In this document: positions 52,302 through 60,148 of the stretch, in pieces
How positions within the stretch are numbered: position 1 is the first letter of the stretch
How the letters are laid out: the number at the start of each line of letters is the position of its first letter
Assembly: GCA_017621815.1 (NCBI GenBank)
Contig: JAGASK010000031.1
Coordinates: 16,559 to 80,558, forward strand
Length of the DNA: 64,000 nucleotides
Direction: 5' to 3'
Source: Lachnospiraceae bacterium
GTDB lineage: Bacteria > Bacillota > Clostridia > Lachnospirales > Lachnospiraceae
Notes under the pieces: generated by a model
Seen by the model: only the letters and a program-made list of their open reading frames with translations
Databases searched by the model: none
What the model was told of the DNA's origin: nothing
Position numbers and translations under genes: made by a program

Positions 52302-53015
52302 TCATTGTTCCAGCATCAGCATATGAATATCCCTGACTCTGCGCCTGTTCTCCTTGCTGATTTGCAGCTCATCTCCATTGCTCATCACCAGATTGGCATA
52401 GTGATATTCTTTTACATGCCGCAGATTCACAAGAAAAGACTGATGAATCCTTATAAATTTACATTTCTTTGATGTTACATAATCTTCCACATCATTTAAC
52501 TTGCCATAAAAGACATGAATTTCCTCACTGCAAATCACATTTATCAGGCGGCGCTCACTGCTGAAATACAAAACGTCCGAGAGATAAATCGTATGCTGCG
52601 CCTTATTCACATTAAAGGTAAAGGTTTCCCTGTCCCTCTTTTTCATTTTCATATAAGAATCCATAACCTCATTCAGCCTGGTCTGTCCCACAGGCTTATT
52701 CAGGAAATGAAAAGGATGTACATCATATGCCTCTTTATAATAATTTTCATATTGGGAAACAAAAATAATGGTGGTAATAAAATCATTTTCCCGTATTCTG
52801 GCCGCTGTTTCCAAACCATTCATTTTTTTCATTTCCACATCCATAAAAACAATGTCAAACATGCCATTGTCCCGAATACAGTACAGAAGCGATATCCCAT
52901 TATCAAATTTTCTGACAGCTGCATTAATTCCCCGCTCCGCAGCCCAAATCAGAATGTTCTTTTCCAGGATGTCCATAAAGCTGTTACAGTCGTCACATAT
53001 TGCAATCTTAAGCAT
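52302..53015 (-). CDS. agrA: LytTR-family response regulator (AgrA-like)
   Basis: 237 residues. Receiver with AICDD at 5-9, phospho-acceptor Asp59 in IVFMDVEM, and conserved Lys in NKPVG; the output is a LytTR DNA-binding domain (about 135-235; YFSSERRLINVICSEE, FIRIHQSFLVNLRHVKEYH). AgrA-type regulators bind pairs of 9-bp direct repeats and activate agr transcription; no convincing pair was found by eye. Transcribed together with agrC downstream and the XRE gene upstream. Confidence 0.9.
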   Translation of the reverse strand: MLKIAICDDCNSFMDILEKNILIWAAERGINAAVRKFDNGISLLYCIRDNGMFDIVFMDVEMKKMNGLETAARIRENDFITTIIFVSQYENYYKEAYDVHPFHFLNKPVGQTRLNEVMDSYMKMKKRDRETFTFNVNKAQHTIYLSDVLYFSSERRLINVICSEEIHVFYGKLNDVEDYVTSKKCKFIRIHQSFLVNLRHVKEYHYANLVMSNGDELQISKENRRRVRDIHMLMLEQ

Positions 53016-53056
53016 TCCTTATCTTTCGTGCCTTAAAGGCAGCCCTTTCCGTTATT

Positions 53057-53419
53057 TCATTGCTCTTCGCTGTCCTTATCGCTTTGCATTAATTGATACA
53101 AATAATTAACACTTCTCAAAAAACCCGGAAGCACCCGGAGCTCATTATCAGAAAAATCCTCAATGATTTCCGCTATCTCACTGCTATATACGGTTCTGCC
53201 CTTTTTCAGGCTGCCGCAGATAAGTTCATCCAGGGAACAATTTAATACATTGGATATTACCACAAGCTTATCCAATCCTATTTTGCTTCTGGCATTCTCC
53301 ACATTGCTGATATGCTGAGTAGATAACTGTGCCTTGCCTGCCAGTTCCGCCTGAGACATGCCGCACTCTTCTCTTTTTTTCCGTATTCTCATGCCCAAAT
53401 CTTTATAATCCACTGCCAA
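53057..53419 (-). CDS. XRE-family helix-turn-helix regulator
   Basis: 120 residues starting at a TTG codon (53419) with agggtga 5-8 nt upstream; a GTG at 53413 is an alternative. HTH at about 8-62: MRIRKKREECGMSQAELAGKAQLSTQHISNVENARSK. The C-terminal part is helical and acidic (YSSEIAEIIEDFSDNELRVLPGFLRSVNYL). First gene of the agr operon, 41 nt ahead of the response regulator. XRE genes heading agr-type loci are plausible repressors or integrators, but the target is unknown. Confidence 0.88.
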   Translation of the reverse strand: MAVDYKDLGMRIRKKREECGMSQAELAGKAQLSTQHISNVENARSKIGLDKLVVISNVLNCSLDELICGSLKKGRTVYSSEIAEIIEDFSDNELRVLPGFLRSVNYLYQLMQSDKDSEEQ

Positions 53420-53595
53420 TTACTTCACCCTGCGCTTCCAATGCTATGAATAAAATATAACCTGCTAAATATTGTATAAAATGATGATTTTTCTGGAAAT
53501 CAACTGAAAGAATAGATTATTTATATAGTTATATTTTCTTTAAATTTTTATACATTGTTTGCCGGATAAAGCTTAAAATAGCAGTTTTTATTGAT
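53420..53595 (-). promoter_or_regulatory. Promoter region of the XRE-agr operon
   Basis: AT-rich, no gene. The minus strand has TTGATT then 17 bp then TTTATA (a TATACAAT follows closely), about 80-50 nt upstream of the XRE start. No direct repeats of AgrA type were identified by eye. Confidence 0.45.
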
Positions 53596-53629
53596 GAAAA
53601 GACAATGAGCAGGGTTTTCCCCCGCTCAT
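53596..53629 (-). terminator. Terminator of the stand-alone LytTR gene
   Basis: Minus strand ATGAGC-GGGGGAAAACCC-GCTCAT-type hairpin (53629-53605) followed by TGTCTTTTC. It separates the second LytTR gene from the agr operon, 115-148 nt past its stop codon; the intervening sequence is AT-rich and gene-free. Confidence 0.75.
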
Positions 53630-53743
53630 CCAAGAAGTTTATGAATATATTCTAATAGATTTTCGTTTGCTGACTTTTATATTATAATGAATTTCTCCCG
53701 AATCTCACTCAAATGTAATAATTAGCGTTCCTAAATGTAATTT

Positions 53744-54469
53744 TTATCCGAACATTTCCATAATCCCCATATGAAAATGCATCAGACTGCTGCGTTTATC
53801 CACACTTACCGGAAGTTTTTCTTTATTTCTCATCCTGACATATTTAGGGTGATACAGCTCCACCTGACCGCCATTCACAAGATAGGACTTATGGATTCTG
53901 ACAAACCGGCAGCTATACCTTTCCAATTTTTTCTCGATTTCATCCAGCTTCGCATAAAAAACAAATTCCCTGCCGTCCTCCATACATATTCTTATGACCC
54001 GCTTATCGCTGGCAAAATAAAGCACTTCATGAAGCCTTACACTGTGAGTCAAACCTCTGAACCGGAAAGCAAACATTTCCCGCAGATGTCCGTAGTTGTC
54101 TACCGCCTGATTCAGATTTTCAATCAGCCTGCTTTTTACAGCCGGCTTTTCCAGATACTGAAACGGATGCAGCCTAAAAGCCTCTTTATAATAATTATCA
54201 TACTGGGAAATAAAAATTAAACAGAAGTGTTTGTAGATTTCCTGAATTTTTTCGGCAGTTTCAATGCCGTTCATGCCGCCCTTTAAATCAATATCCATAA
54301 GAACTATGTGAAAATATCCTGTGGCTTCAATATCCGCCAGCAGTTCTTCCCCGCTTATGAAGTTTTTCAGCTGGACATTCAGCTGTCGCTGCCTGGCCCA
54401 ATTTTCCACTATCCCGGCCAGCCGGTACCCATAAGCCGCCGCATCGTCGCAAATTGCAATACGCAGCAT
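53744..54469 (-). CDS. Second LytTR-family response regulator, without adjacent kinase
   Basis: 241 residues. Receiver: AICDD at 5-9, Asp59 in IVLMDIDL, Lys in LEKPAVKSR. LytTR domain about 140-238 (YFASDKRVIRICMEDGREF, FVRIHKSYLVNGGQVELYHPKYVRM). Clearly paralogous to the AgrA-like gene at 52302-53015, including QYDNYYKEAFRLHPFQYLEKP versus QYENYYKEAYDVHPFHFLNKP in the receiver. No histidine kinase lies beside it and a terminator isolates it, so it may be served by the nearby AgrC-like kinase or another. Confidence 0.9.
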   Translation of the reverse strand: MLRIAICDDAAAYGYRLAGIVENWARQRQLNVQLKNFISGEELLADIEATGYFHIVLMDIDLKGGMNGIETAEKIQEIYKHFCLIFISQYDNYYKEAFRLHPFQYLEKPAVKSRLIENLNQAVDNYGHLREMFAFRFRGLTHSVRLHEVLYFASDKRVIRICMEDGREFVFYAKLDEIEKKLERYSCRFVRIHKSYLVNGGQVELYHPKYVRMRNKEKLPVSVDKRSSLMHFHMGIMEMFG

Positions 54470-54587
54470 ATAATATCAACCCCTCTCATTTTATATTTTA
54501 GATTATCATAGCCTATTTTTGTCAGGCGGAAAATCACATGAGGGGAGTAACTATTTTTATGCTTATAAGACCGGCCTTTTATTTTTA

Positions 54588-55223
54588 TTAAATTCTCTTC
54601 TCGCACCACTCATTAAGGATACATTTTTCACAGCGGCATTTTCTGGCACTGCAGATTTCTCTGCCATGATAAATCAGCTGAAAGTTAATCCTGTTCCAAT
54701 GCTCCCTGGGCAGCACCTGCATTAATTCCTGCTCTACCGCTGCCGGATTTTTCCCTTCTGCCCAGCCAAGGCGGCGGGAAATCCGGAACACATGAGTATC
54801 CACCGTAACGCCGGGAATGCCGTAAGCATCTGCCAGAAACAGCGTGGCAGTTTTACGCCCTACTCCTGCCAGTGTCAGCAGACCATCCATGGCTGCAGGT
54901 ACCCTACCGTTATGCTCCGTCAACAGCTGGTACGCACATTTTTTCATGTTCTTTGCTTTATTTTTATATAACCCTATGGACTTGATTGCCGCCTCTACTT
55001 CTTCGAGTCCGGCATCAGAAAGCGCTTCCAGCACAGGGAATTTTTCCCATAACGACGGAAGCACTTCATCCACCTGTTTATCAGTGCTCTGTGCACTGAG
55101 CATGATTGCCATCAGCAGCTGCCAGTCAGCGAAATGATGAAACCCTTCTTTAGTCACTCCGTAGGTTTCATCTAAGGCTGAAAGAATTTTCTCCAGGTTT
55201 TCAATAGATTTAATCTTTTTCAT
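54588..55223 (-). CDS. nth: Endonuclease III
   Basis: Base-excision-repair glycosylase/AP lyase for oxidised pyrimidines. 211 residues, full length. Helix-hairpin-helix LAGVGRKTA with the catalytic Lys, VDTHVFRISRRLG with the catalytic Asp, and a [4Fe-4S] cluster motif C-x6-C-x2-C-x5-C at the C-terminus (CSARKCRCEKCILNEWC). Follows the HIT-protein gene by 13 nt, so they form an operon. No anomalies. Confidence 0.97.
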   Translation of the reverse strand: MKKIKSIENLEKILSALDETYGVTKEGFHHFADWQLLMAIMLSAQSTDKQVDEVLPSLWEKFPVLEALSDAGLEEVEAAIKSIGLYKNKAKNMKKCAYQLLTEHNGRVPAAMDGLLTLAGVGRKTATLFLADAYGIPGVTVDTHVFRISRRLGWAEGKNPAAVEQELMQVLPREHWNRINFQLIYHGREICSARKCRCEKCILNEWCEKRI

Positions 55224-55236
55224 TTATCCTCTCGTT

Positions 55237-55656
55237 TTACAGGCATGCCTTAATTTTCTCTATCATTTCGGCATACTCATCTTCACTTAAATAAACCTTA
55301 TCGGGATTCATCTGGAACACGCCGCCCCATTCATCTTTATCCTTATATTTAGGCACTAAATGCATATGTAAATGACATCCCGTATCACCATATGCCCCAT
55401 AATTCAGCTTGTCAGGATGAAACGCTGCATGAATGGCCTTTGCCGCCCTGTTCACATCCGCAAAGAACCGGTTTCTTTCCTCATCGCTGATGTCCACGAT
55501 TTCACTGACATGGTCCTTATATGCCACAATACATCTTCCGGGTTTGCTCTGTTCCTTAAATAAAATCAACTGACTCACATCCAAATCACAGATTTTAATA
55601 CCGAATTTTGCCAGATACTCTCCGCCCTGACAATATCCACAGTCACTGTTATTCAT
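55237..55656 (-). CDS. HIT family protein
   Basis: 139 residues of the histidine-triad nucleotide-binding fold: FKEQSKPGRCIVAYKDHVSEI, LNYGAYGDTGCHLHMHLVPKY with the H-x-H-x-H catalytic triad. Members hydrolyse nucleoside phosphoramidates, dinucleoside polyphosphates or similar. An N-terminal CGYCQGGE and the internal Cys before the triad might bind metal. Its substrate is unknown. Linked to nth downstream. Confidence 0.92.
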   Translation of the reverse strand: MNNSDCGYCQGGEYLAKFGIKICDLDVSQLILFKEQSKPGRCIVAYKDHVSEIVDISDEERNRFFADVNRAAKAIHAAFHPDKLNYGAYGDTGCHLHMHLVPKYKDKDEWGGVFQMNPDKVYLSEDEYAEMIEKIKACL

Positions 55657-55746
55657 TACTATCTACCTCCTATGATTTTTTCTAAAATGCTGTATTTATT
55701 ATACTGAATTTTCATATGGTTGGCAAACATTAGAAAACATACCCCT

Positions 55747-56877
55747 TTACTTTACCAAAACACTTTCTTCCATCATCCGCTCAAACAGCTCCAGATTCTT
55801 ATCTGAATGTTCAAGCTCCCTGGAAAAACGATAAACTATCATTATTACATCCTGAGCATCCAGCATTTCTTCATTTTTCTGCCACCTTGCCGCTAGCATC
55901 TCGTAAATAAGCCACACGCAGTAAGCCGCCATCTGCGCCTTTGCATAAACTCTGCCGTCATAGACTGCTCCGCAAAAATATGTGTAAATAAAATATAGTA
56001 AAAGTTGCTCGCATTGTATCTCCCACTCGGGCATATGCTCCTTAAGCCATTTTGAAAATCTGTCATGCAGTTCTTCATAGCCCCAGCTGCCATGACCATA
56101 CAATAAACAATCCGTTTCCCTTAAATGACAATCCCAATCCTCATGAAGCAGTTCCAAACGGTATAGTCCCCGGAACAGCTTTTTAGAACAGGCATATTTC
56201 CGCGTTCTGTGAATTTTACCTGCTTCCAGTTTTTCTGCCGCAAACTTATATGCATTTTCCTTTTTACACCTTTCAAACAAGCTGTCGCAGTCAAACAGTT
56301 TTCCGCTATTAATCCGCACCTGCATATCATGGGCAAGTCCAAGCATCAGAAGAGTGCGCAGTTCAAGGGACAGCTCCCTGTTTTGCAGAATTTCCCGCAT
56401 AATCCTGCGGCCGTCTGCCAGTTTGGAATACAGGAAAGGGTCATAATTCTCATACTCTTCCTCTCCTGCTTTCTCATAAGAAAGAAAAGCCACAGGCTCC
56501 TTCTTTTCCAGCAGAATGCGGGCTGCCTCAGGGCAGGAGACAGATAAAGAGATTTCCCTGACATTTTCAAACTCTTCAATATGCCTCGGATACCTCCGGC
56601 AGGTCCTGCAAAGACTGTCCTCTCCTAAATTCAGCTGCATATCACAAAGGTTTTCACTGTTTAAAAATGCACATCTTTTGCCTTCCGTCTGTTTAAAACA
56701 GCCTTGCCGCCAGCAAATTGAGTTTTTCAGCCTCTTGCCAAAGCTTCCTTTTTCCCCTCGGTACCTTGCAAGAGACCTTTCATCAATCACAATCTGCCAG
56801 CCTGCACAGCAGGTATCTTCACATTTATCGGCCTGACATTTAAATTCCTTATAATAATCGGGAATTATGTACAGCAT
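55747..56877 (-). CDS. FliB-like flagellin lysine-N-methylase family protein
   Basis: 376 residues of a family named for Salmonella FliB, which methylates flagellin lysines. The N-terminal half is cysteine-rich: CQADKCEDTCCAGWQIVID, then a spaced C...C series around KRCAFLNSENLCDMQ and SLCRTCRRYPRHIE, which look like an Fe-S or zinc site; the C-terminal half is helical and less conserved. No flagellin or flagellar gene is in this window, so the substrate here is unclear. Start ATG 56877 has gggagtgg upstream and lies inside the end of the HAD gene (29-nt overlap), implying coupling. Confidence 0.82.
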   Translation of the reverse strand: MLYIIPDYYKEFKCQADKCEDTCCAGWQIVIDERSLARYRGEKGSFGKRLKNSICWRQGCFKQTEGKRCAFLNSENLCDMQLNLGEDSLCRTCRRYPRHIEEFENVREISLSVSCPEAARILLEKKEPVAFLSYEKAGEEEYENYDPFLYSKLADGRRIMREILQNRELSLELRTLLMLGLAHDMQVRINSGKLFDCDSLFERCKKENAYKFAAEKLEAGKIHRTRKYACSKKLFRGLYRLELLHEDWDCHLRETDCLLYGHGSWGYEELHDRFSKWLKEHMPEWEIQCEQLLLYFIYTYFCGAVYDGRVYAKAQMAAYCVWLIYEMLAARWQKNEEMLDAQDVIMIVYRFSRELEHSDKNLELFERMMEESVLVK

Positions 56878-57523
56878 CAGAAAACCACTCCCTTACTTCC
56901 AGTAAATCTTTGCAAATCCTGCATGACAGACGTTTCATTTCCTCATCCGGCTGTATCATGTCAGGCACCATAACAGGCACAGTTCCGGCACGGTAAGCTG
57001 CCCGGATGCCGTTATAGGAATCTTCAATGGTAATGACTTCCTCCGGCAAAACTCCCAAGCTCTCACAAGCCTGCAAAAAAATATCAGGCTCCGGTTTACT
57101 TTTCTTTACCATATCACCGCAGGTAAGATTATCAAAATATTCCATAAGCCCGGCATCCTTTATTTCCCGGGTTACAACAGCCTGTCTCGTTGAAGAGGCA
57201 AGTCCAACCAGATATTTCTCTTCCTTCAGATAGGAAAGCAGATCCGTAACCCCTGATTTCATAGGCAGCCTGCCGCCGTCATAGCGGGAATGAAACAATG
57301 CGGAGCATTCATTTTTATAAGTATCATAGGGAAAATCTGCGCCGTAGTGCTTTAAAAATATTTCTTTGGTAAGGGCGGAATTAACGCCTACACATCGATA
57401 ATAAACTTCTTCTATACCCACAAATCCGTATTTTTCCGCAATCATGGTCCAGCCTTCAAGAACCAGCCTTTCCGAATCGAAGATTACACCATCCATATCA
57501 AAAACTACCGCTTTACATCTCAT
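56849..57523 (-). CDS. HAD-superfamily hydrolase, beta-phosphoglucomutase-like
   Basis: About 224 residues from ATG 57523; in-frame extension to a GTG at 57571 adds 16 residues and has only slightly different support. HAD motif I VVFDMDGVIFDSE (nucleophile Asp and acid/base Asp), motif II LASST, motif III KPEPDIF (Lys), motif IV TIEDSYNGI. Cap helical domain at about 15-80 places it in the phosphatase/PGM subfamily. Probable phosphate-ester or sugar-phosphate substrate, unspecified. Overlaps the FliB-like gene. Confidence 0.88.
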   Translation of the reverse strand: MRCKAVVFDMDGVIFDSERLVLEGWTMIAEKYGFVGIEEVYYRCVGVNSALTKEIFLKHYGADFPYDTYKNECSALFHSRYDGGRLPMKSGVTDLLSYLKEEKYLVGLASSTRQAVVTREIKDAGLMEYFDNLTCGDMVKKSKPEPDIFLQACESLGVLPEEVITIEDSYNGIRAAYRAGTVPVMVPDMIQPDEEMKRLSCRICKDLLEVREWFSDAVHNSRLL

Positions 57524-57589
57524 AAACCATGCCCGATTCGCCCGAAACCCTTTCCTCTCTTTTTGTATCACATCTGCACTCTGACGTTT

Positions 57590-58996
57590 TTATATCACAG
57601 TTAAAACACCCAGAGACTTCAGAAGCAAAATTACCAGCAGCACAGGCGCAATATACCGAATCATCACGATATACAGCCTTCTTCTTCCAAAACTGCAGCC
57701 GGATTTTTCCACCTCTTCAACAATCACTTGAGGTTTCACTATCCATCCTATCAGAATGCAGGTACCAATAGCCACCAGCGGCATAAAGCAGTTATTACTG
57801 ATGTAATCCATCACATCCAGAATCTGTGCACTTGCTCCGTTGGGCAATGTAATATCAAAATATAATTTATTATATCCCAAGCATACAAGGAGACCTCCCG
57901 CAAGGGCAATAACAGCTTCCACAGCCGCTGCCCTGGCTCTGGACATATGAAATTTGTCCATGAAACTGGATACTACCGCTTCCATAACAGAAACTGCACT
58001 GGTCAAAGCAGCAAACAGCACCATTGCAAAAAACAGGCAGCCTACTACATTTCCTGCTTTCCCCATAGCTGCAAAAACCTTGGGCAATGATATGAACATG
58101 AGACTTGGCCCCGAAGCTGCCATTCCTTCTCTTCCCATAAATGTATACACTGCCGGAATAATCATAACGCCTGCAAGAAATGCAACTGCCGTATCACAAA
58201 TTTCAATCTGATTAATAGATTTAACCAGATTTGCATCATCCTTTACATAAGAGCCATAGGCAATCATAATGCCCATAGCAACACTCAGACTGAAAAAAAG
58301 CTGTCCCATGGCATCCAGCAGAACAGAAAAGAATCCCTTTACTGTCAGCCCTTTCAGGTCCGGAACCACATAAATGCGCAAGCCTTCCAAACCGGTTCTT
58401 GTCACTCCTGCTTCATCCGTATAGCTGATAGTTACTGAAAAAACTGCAATTCCGATTACAAGCAGAAGAAGTATCGGCATAATTATCTTTGAAGAGGATT
58501 CTATTCCCTTGTTTACTCCCCTGAATATGATAAAGGCCACCACGCCTAAAAATATAACCAGCATTACAATGGGCTGAATTTCCCCTGTAATAAATCCTGT
58601 AAAATAACCGTCTGATGCAGCCGCTGTTCCTTCACCTGTAAGATAGGCCATAAAATACTTTACCACCCAGCCGCCGATTACGCAGTAATAGGGCAGAATA
58701 ATTACAGGAACAAGACATGCCAGCACTCCCAGAAATCCCCAGCCTTTTTTTACTTTTCCATATGCTGTAAGAGGACTTTGCTTCGTCTTTCTTCCTATGG
58801 CGACCTCAGTAGTAAGCAGAGTAAACCCAAAGGTAACTGCAAGAATCAGATAAATCACTAAAAAGAGTCCGCCGCCGTCCTTTGCTGCCAGATAAGGAAA
58901 TCTCCATATATTTCCCAATCCTACCGCGCTTCCAGCTGCAGCAAGCACAAAACCAATGGAACCCGAAAACGAGTTTCTGTGTTTTTCTTTACTCAT
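57590..58996 (-). CDS. Sodium-dependent transporter, NSS/SNF family (copy 1)
   Basis: 468 residues, about 11-12 membrane segments. The family signature AGSAVGLGNIWRFPYLAAKDGGGLF sits in TM1, and TM6/TM8 regions (LSVAMGIMIAYGSY, FAALTSAVSVMEAVVSS) supply the Na+ sites. Co-transports an amino acid or related solute with Na+; the substrate cannot be assigned. Ribosome site and start at 58996 are normal. Followed by the HAD gene and preceded by the 72-residue NHLP-like gene, 25 nt away. Confidence 0.92.
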   Translation of the reverse strand: MSKEKHRNSFSGSIGFVLAAAGSAVGLGNIWRFPYLAAKDGGGLFLVIYLILAVTFGFTLLTTEVAIGRKTKQSPLTAYGKVKKGWGFLGVLACLVPVIILPYYCVIGGWVVKYFMAYLTGEGTAAASDGYFTGFITGEIQPIVMLVIFLGVVAFIIFRGVNKGIESSSKIIMPILLLLVIGIAVFSVTISYTDEAGVTRTGLEGLRIYVVPDLKGLTVKGFFSVLLDAMGQLFFSLSVAMGIMIAYGSYVKDDANLVKSINQIEICDTAVAFLAGVMIIPAVYTFMGREGMAASGPSLMFISLPKVFAAMGKAGNVVGCLFFAMVLFAALTSAVSVMEAVVSSFMDKFHMSRARAAAVEAVIALAGGLLVCLGYNKLYFDITLPNGASAQILDVMDYISNNCFMPLVAIGTCILIGWIVKPQVIVEEVEKSGCSFGRRRLYIVMIRYIAPVLLVILLLKSLGVLTVI

Positions 58997-59021
58997 TCAT
59001 CTTTCCCCGCTATATTCTGTA

Positions 59022-59240
59022 TTAGAATAATTTCTTAAAAGCGTCTGCCGCTCCTGAAAGCTTGTCCGCTGTAAGCTTTGCCTTTACACCCTGAATCACC
59101 TGATTAACAACCTCATCCGGTAAATCTACACCCAGTACGCTCTCAAGTGCTTTCGCAGGCTCCTTCTGAAACTGTTCCTGAAGCTTCTTATCCTTTGCAA
59201 TTTTCTCCACTGCCTTCATAACTTGCTCTTTTACATCCAT
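59022..59240 (-). CDS. 72-aa helical protein resembling NHLP/Nif11-type leader regions
   Basis: A small soluble protein: KLQEQFQKEPAKALESVLGVDLPDEVVNQVIQGVKAKLT, then LSGAADAFKKLF. The F-x-x-(E/D)P-x-x-A-L-E ... L-P-(D/E) pattern resembles the leader part of NHLP precursors of ribosomal natural products, but there is no Gly-Gly cleavage site or Cys/Ser/Thr-rich core and no modifying enzyme nearby. Related small proteins of unknown role occur widely in Clostridia. Lies between the NSS transporter and the DegV gene. Confidence 0.7.
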   Translation of the reverse strand: MDVKEQVMKAVEKIAKDKKLQEQFQKEPAKALESVLGVDLPDEVVNQVIQGVKAKLTADKLSGAADAFKKLF

Positions 59241-59283
59241 TTTAATATCCTCTCTTTACTTTTTCCTGTTCTTTGTCTTTTGC

Positions 59284-60132
59284 TTATTCACTGATAAACA
59301 GAACTCCCAATGTTCCGGGACCGCAATGGCTTGAAATAACGCCGCCTGCCCTCGTTTCCAGAATTTCATCAAATCGGTTTAAGGAACTGAGATATGAACG
59401 CACTTCATCTACAATTTTCCTGTCGCACCCTGAATGGGTAATGAAAACCCTGTCCTTTTTGGCATGCTTCAATTCTTCTTCCATGTCGGTTACATAAGAC
59501 ATAATTACTTTTTCCAAATTTCCCCGGTATTTCCTGCCCGGCTTCATTTTTCCGTTTTCCACCATGATTCTGGGATGGAGCTTTAATGCGCCTCCCGCCA
59601 TTGCCGCCAAACCGCTGCATCTTCCGCCTCTGTGCAGATAAACCAGAGTGTCCACCACAAAGCTTGCTCTCACAAGGGGCTTTAATTCCTCCATTCGCTT
59701 TACAATTGCTTCCCCGTTTTTTCCGTCCTTAGCCATAATTGCCGCTTCAATAACCAGAAGCCCGATACCGGTGGAAAGATTCCCGGAATTCACCACCCTG
59801 ACAAACTTTTCCGCCTGCAGTTCCTCAGCTGCCAGCCTCATAACATTGCCGGAAGCCGACATTTCATCGGATATAGAAAAGCATACCACTTCTCTTTTCT
59901 CTTCCACATAGGGTCTCAATAATTCCACCGCTGCTTCCAGGGAAGGCGCCGATGTTTTAGGCGTAGTCTTATGAGCGTCTGACCACTTGAAAATTTCCTC
60001 AGGTGTAATATCAGTGCCATCCAGATATTCCGCCTCATCCAACAAAATGTGAAGGGGCAGAATTGACACATCATACTTTTCCAGTAAATCCCCGGACAAA
60101 TCGCAGGTGCTGTCCGCAATAATTTTTACCAT
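59284..60132 (-). CDS. DegV family fatty-acid-binding protein
   Basis: About 282 residues from ATG 60132 (ggag 6 nt upstream; a TTG 12 nt earlier is rejected). DegV fold: IIADSTCDLS, VSILPLHILLD, SISDEMSASGN, VDTLVYLHRGGRCSGLAA and GVISSHCGPGTLGVLF. DegV/FakB proteins present a bound fatty acid to a FakA kinase; which lipid is bound is unknown. Follows the second NSS transporter gene by 16 nt, so the two are likely co-transcribed. Confidence 0.93.
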   Translation of the reverse strand: MVKIIADSTCDLSGDLLEKYDVSILPLHILLDEAEYLDGTDITPEEIFKWSDAHKTTPKTSAPSLEAAVELLRPYVEEKREVVCFSISDEMSASGNVMRLAAEELQAEKFVRVVNSGNLSTGIGLLVIEAAIMAKDGKNGEAIVKRMEELKPLVRASFVVDTLVYLHRGGRCSGLAAMAGGALKLHPRIMVENGKMKPGRKYRGNLEKVIMSYVTDMEEELKHAKKDRVFITHSGCDRKIVDEVRSYLSSLNRFDEILETRAGGVISSHCGPGTLGVLFISE

Positions 60133-60148
60133 AATTTTCTCCAATTCT

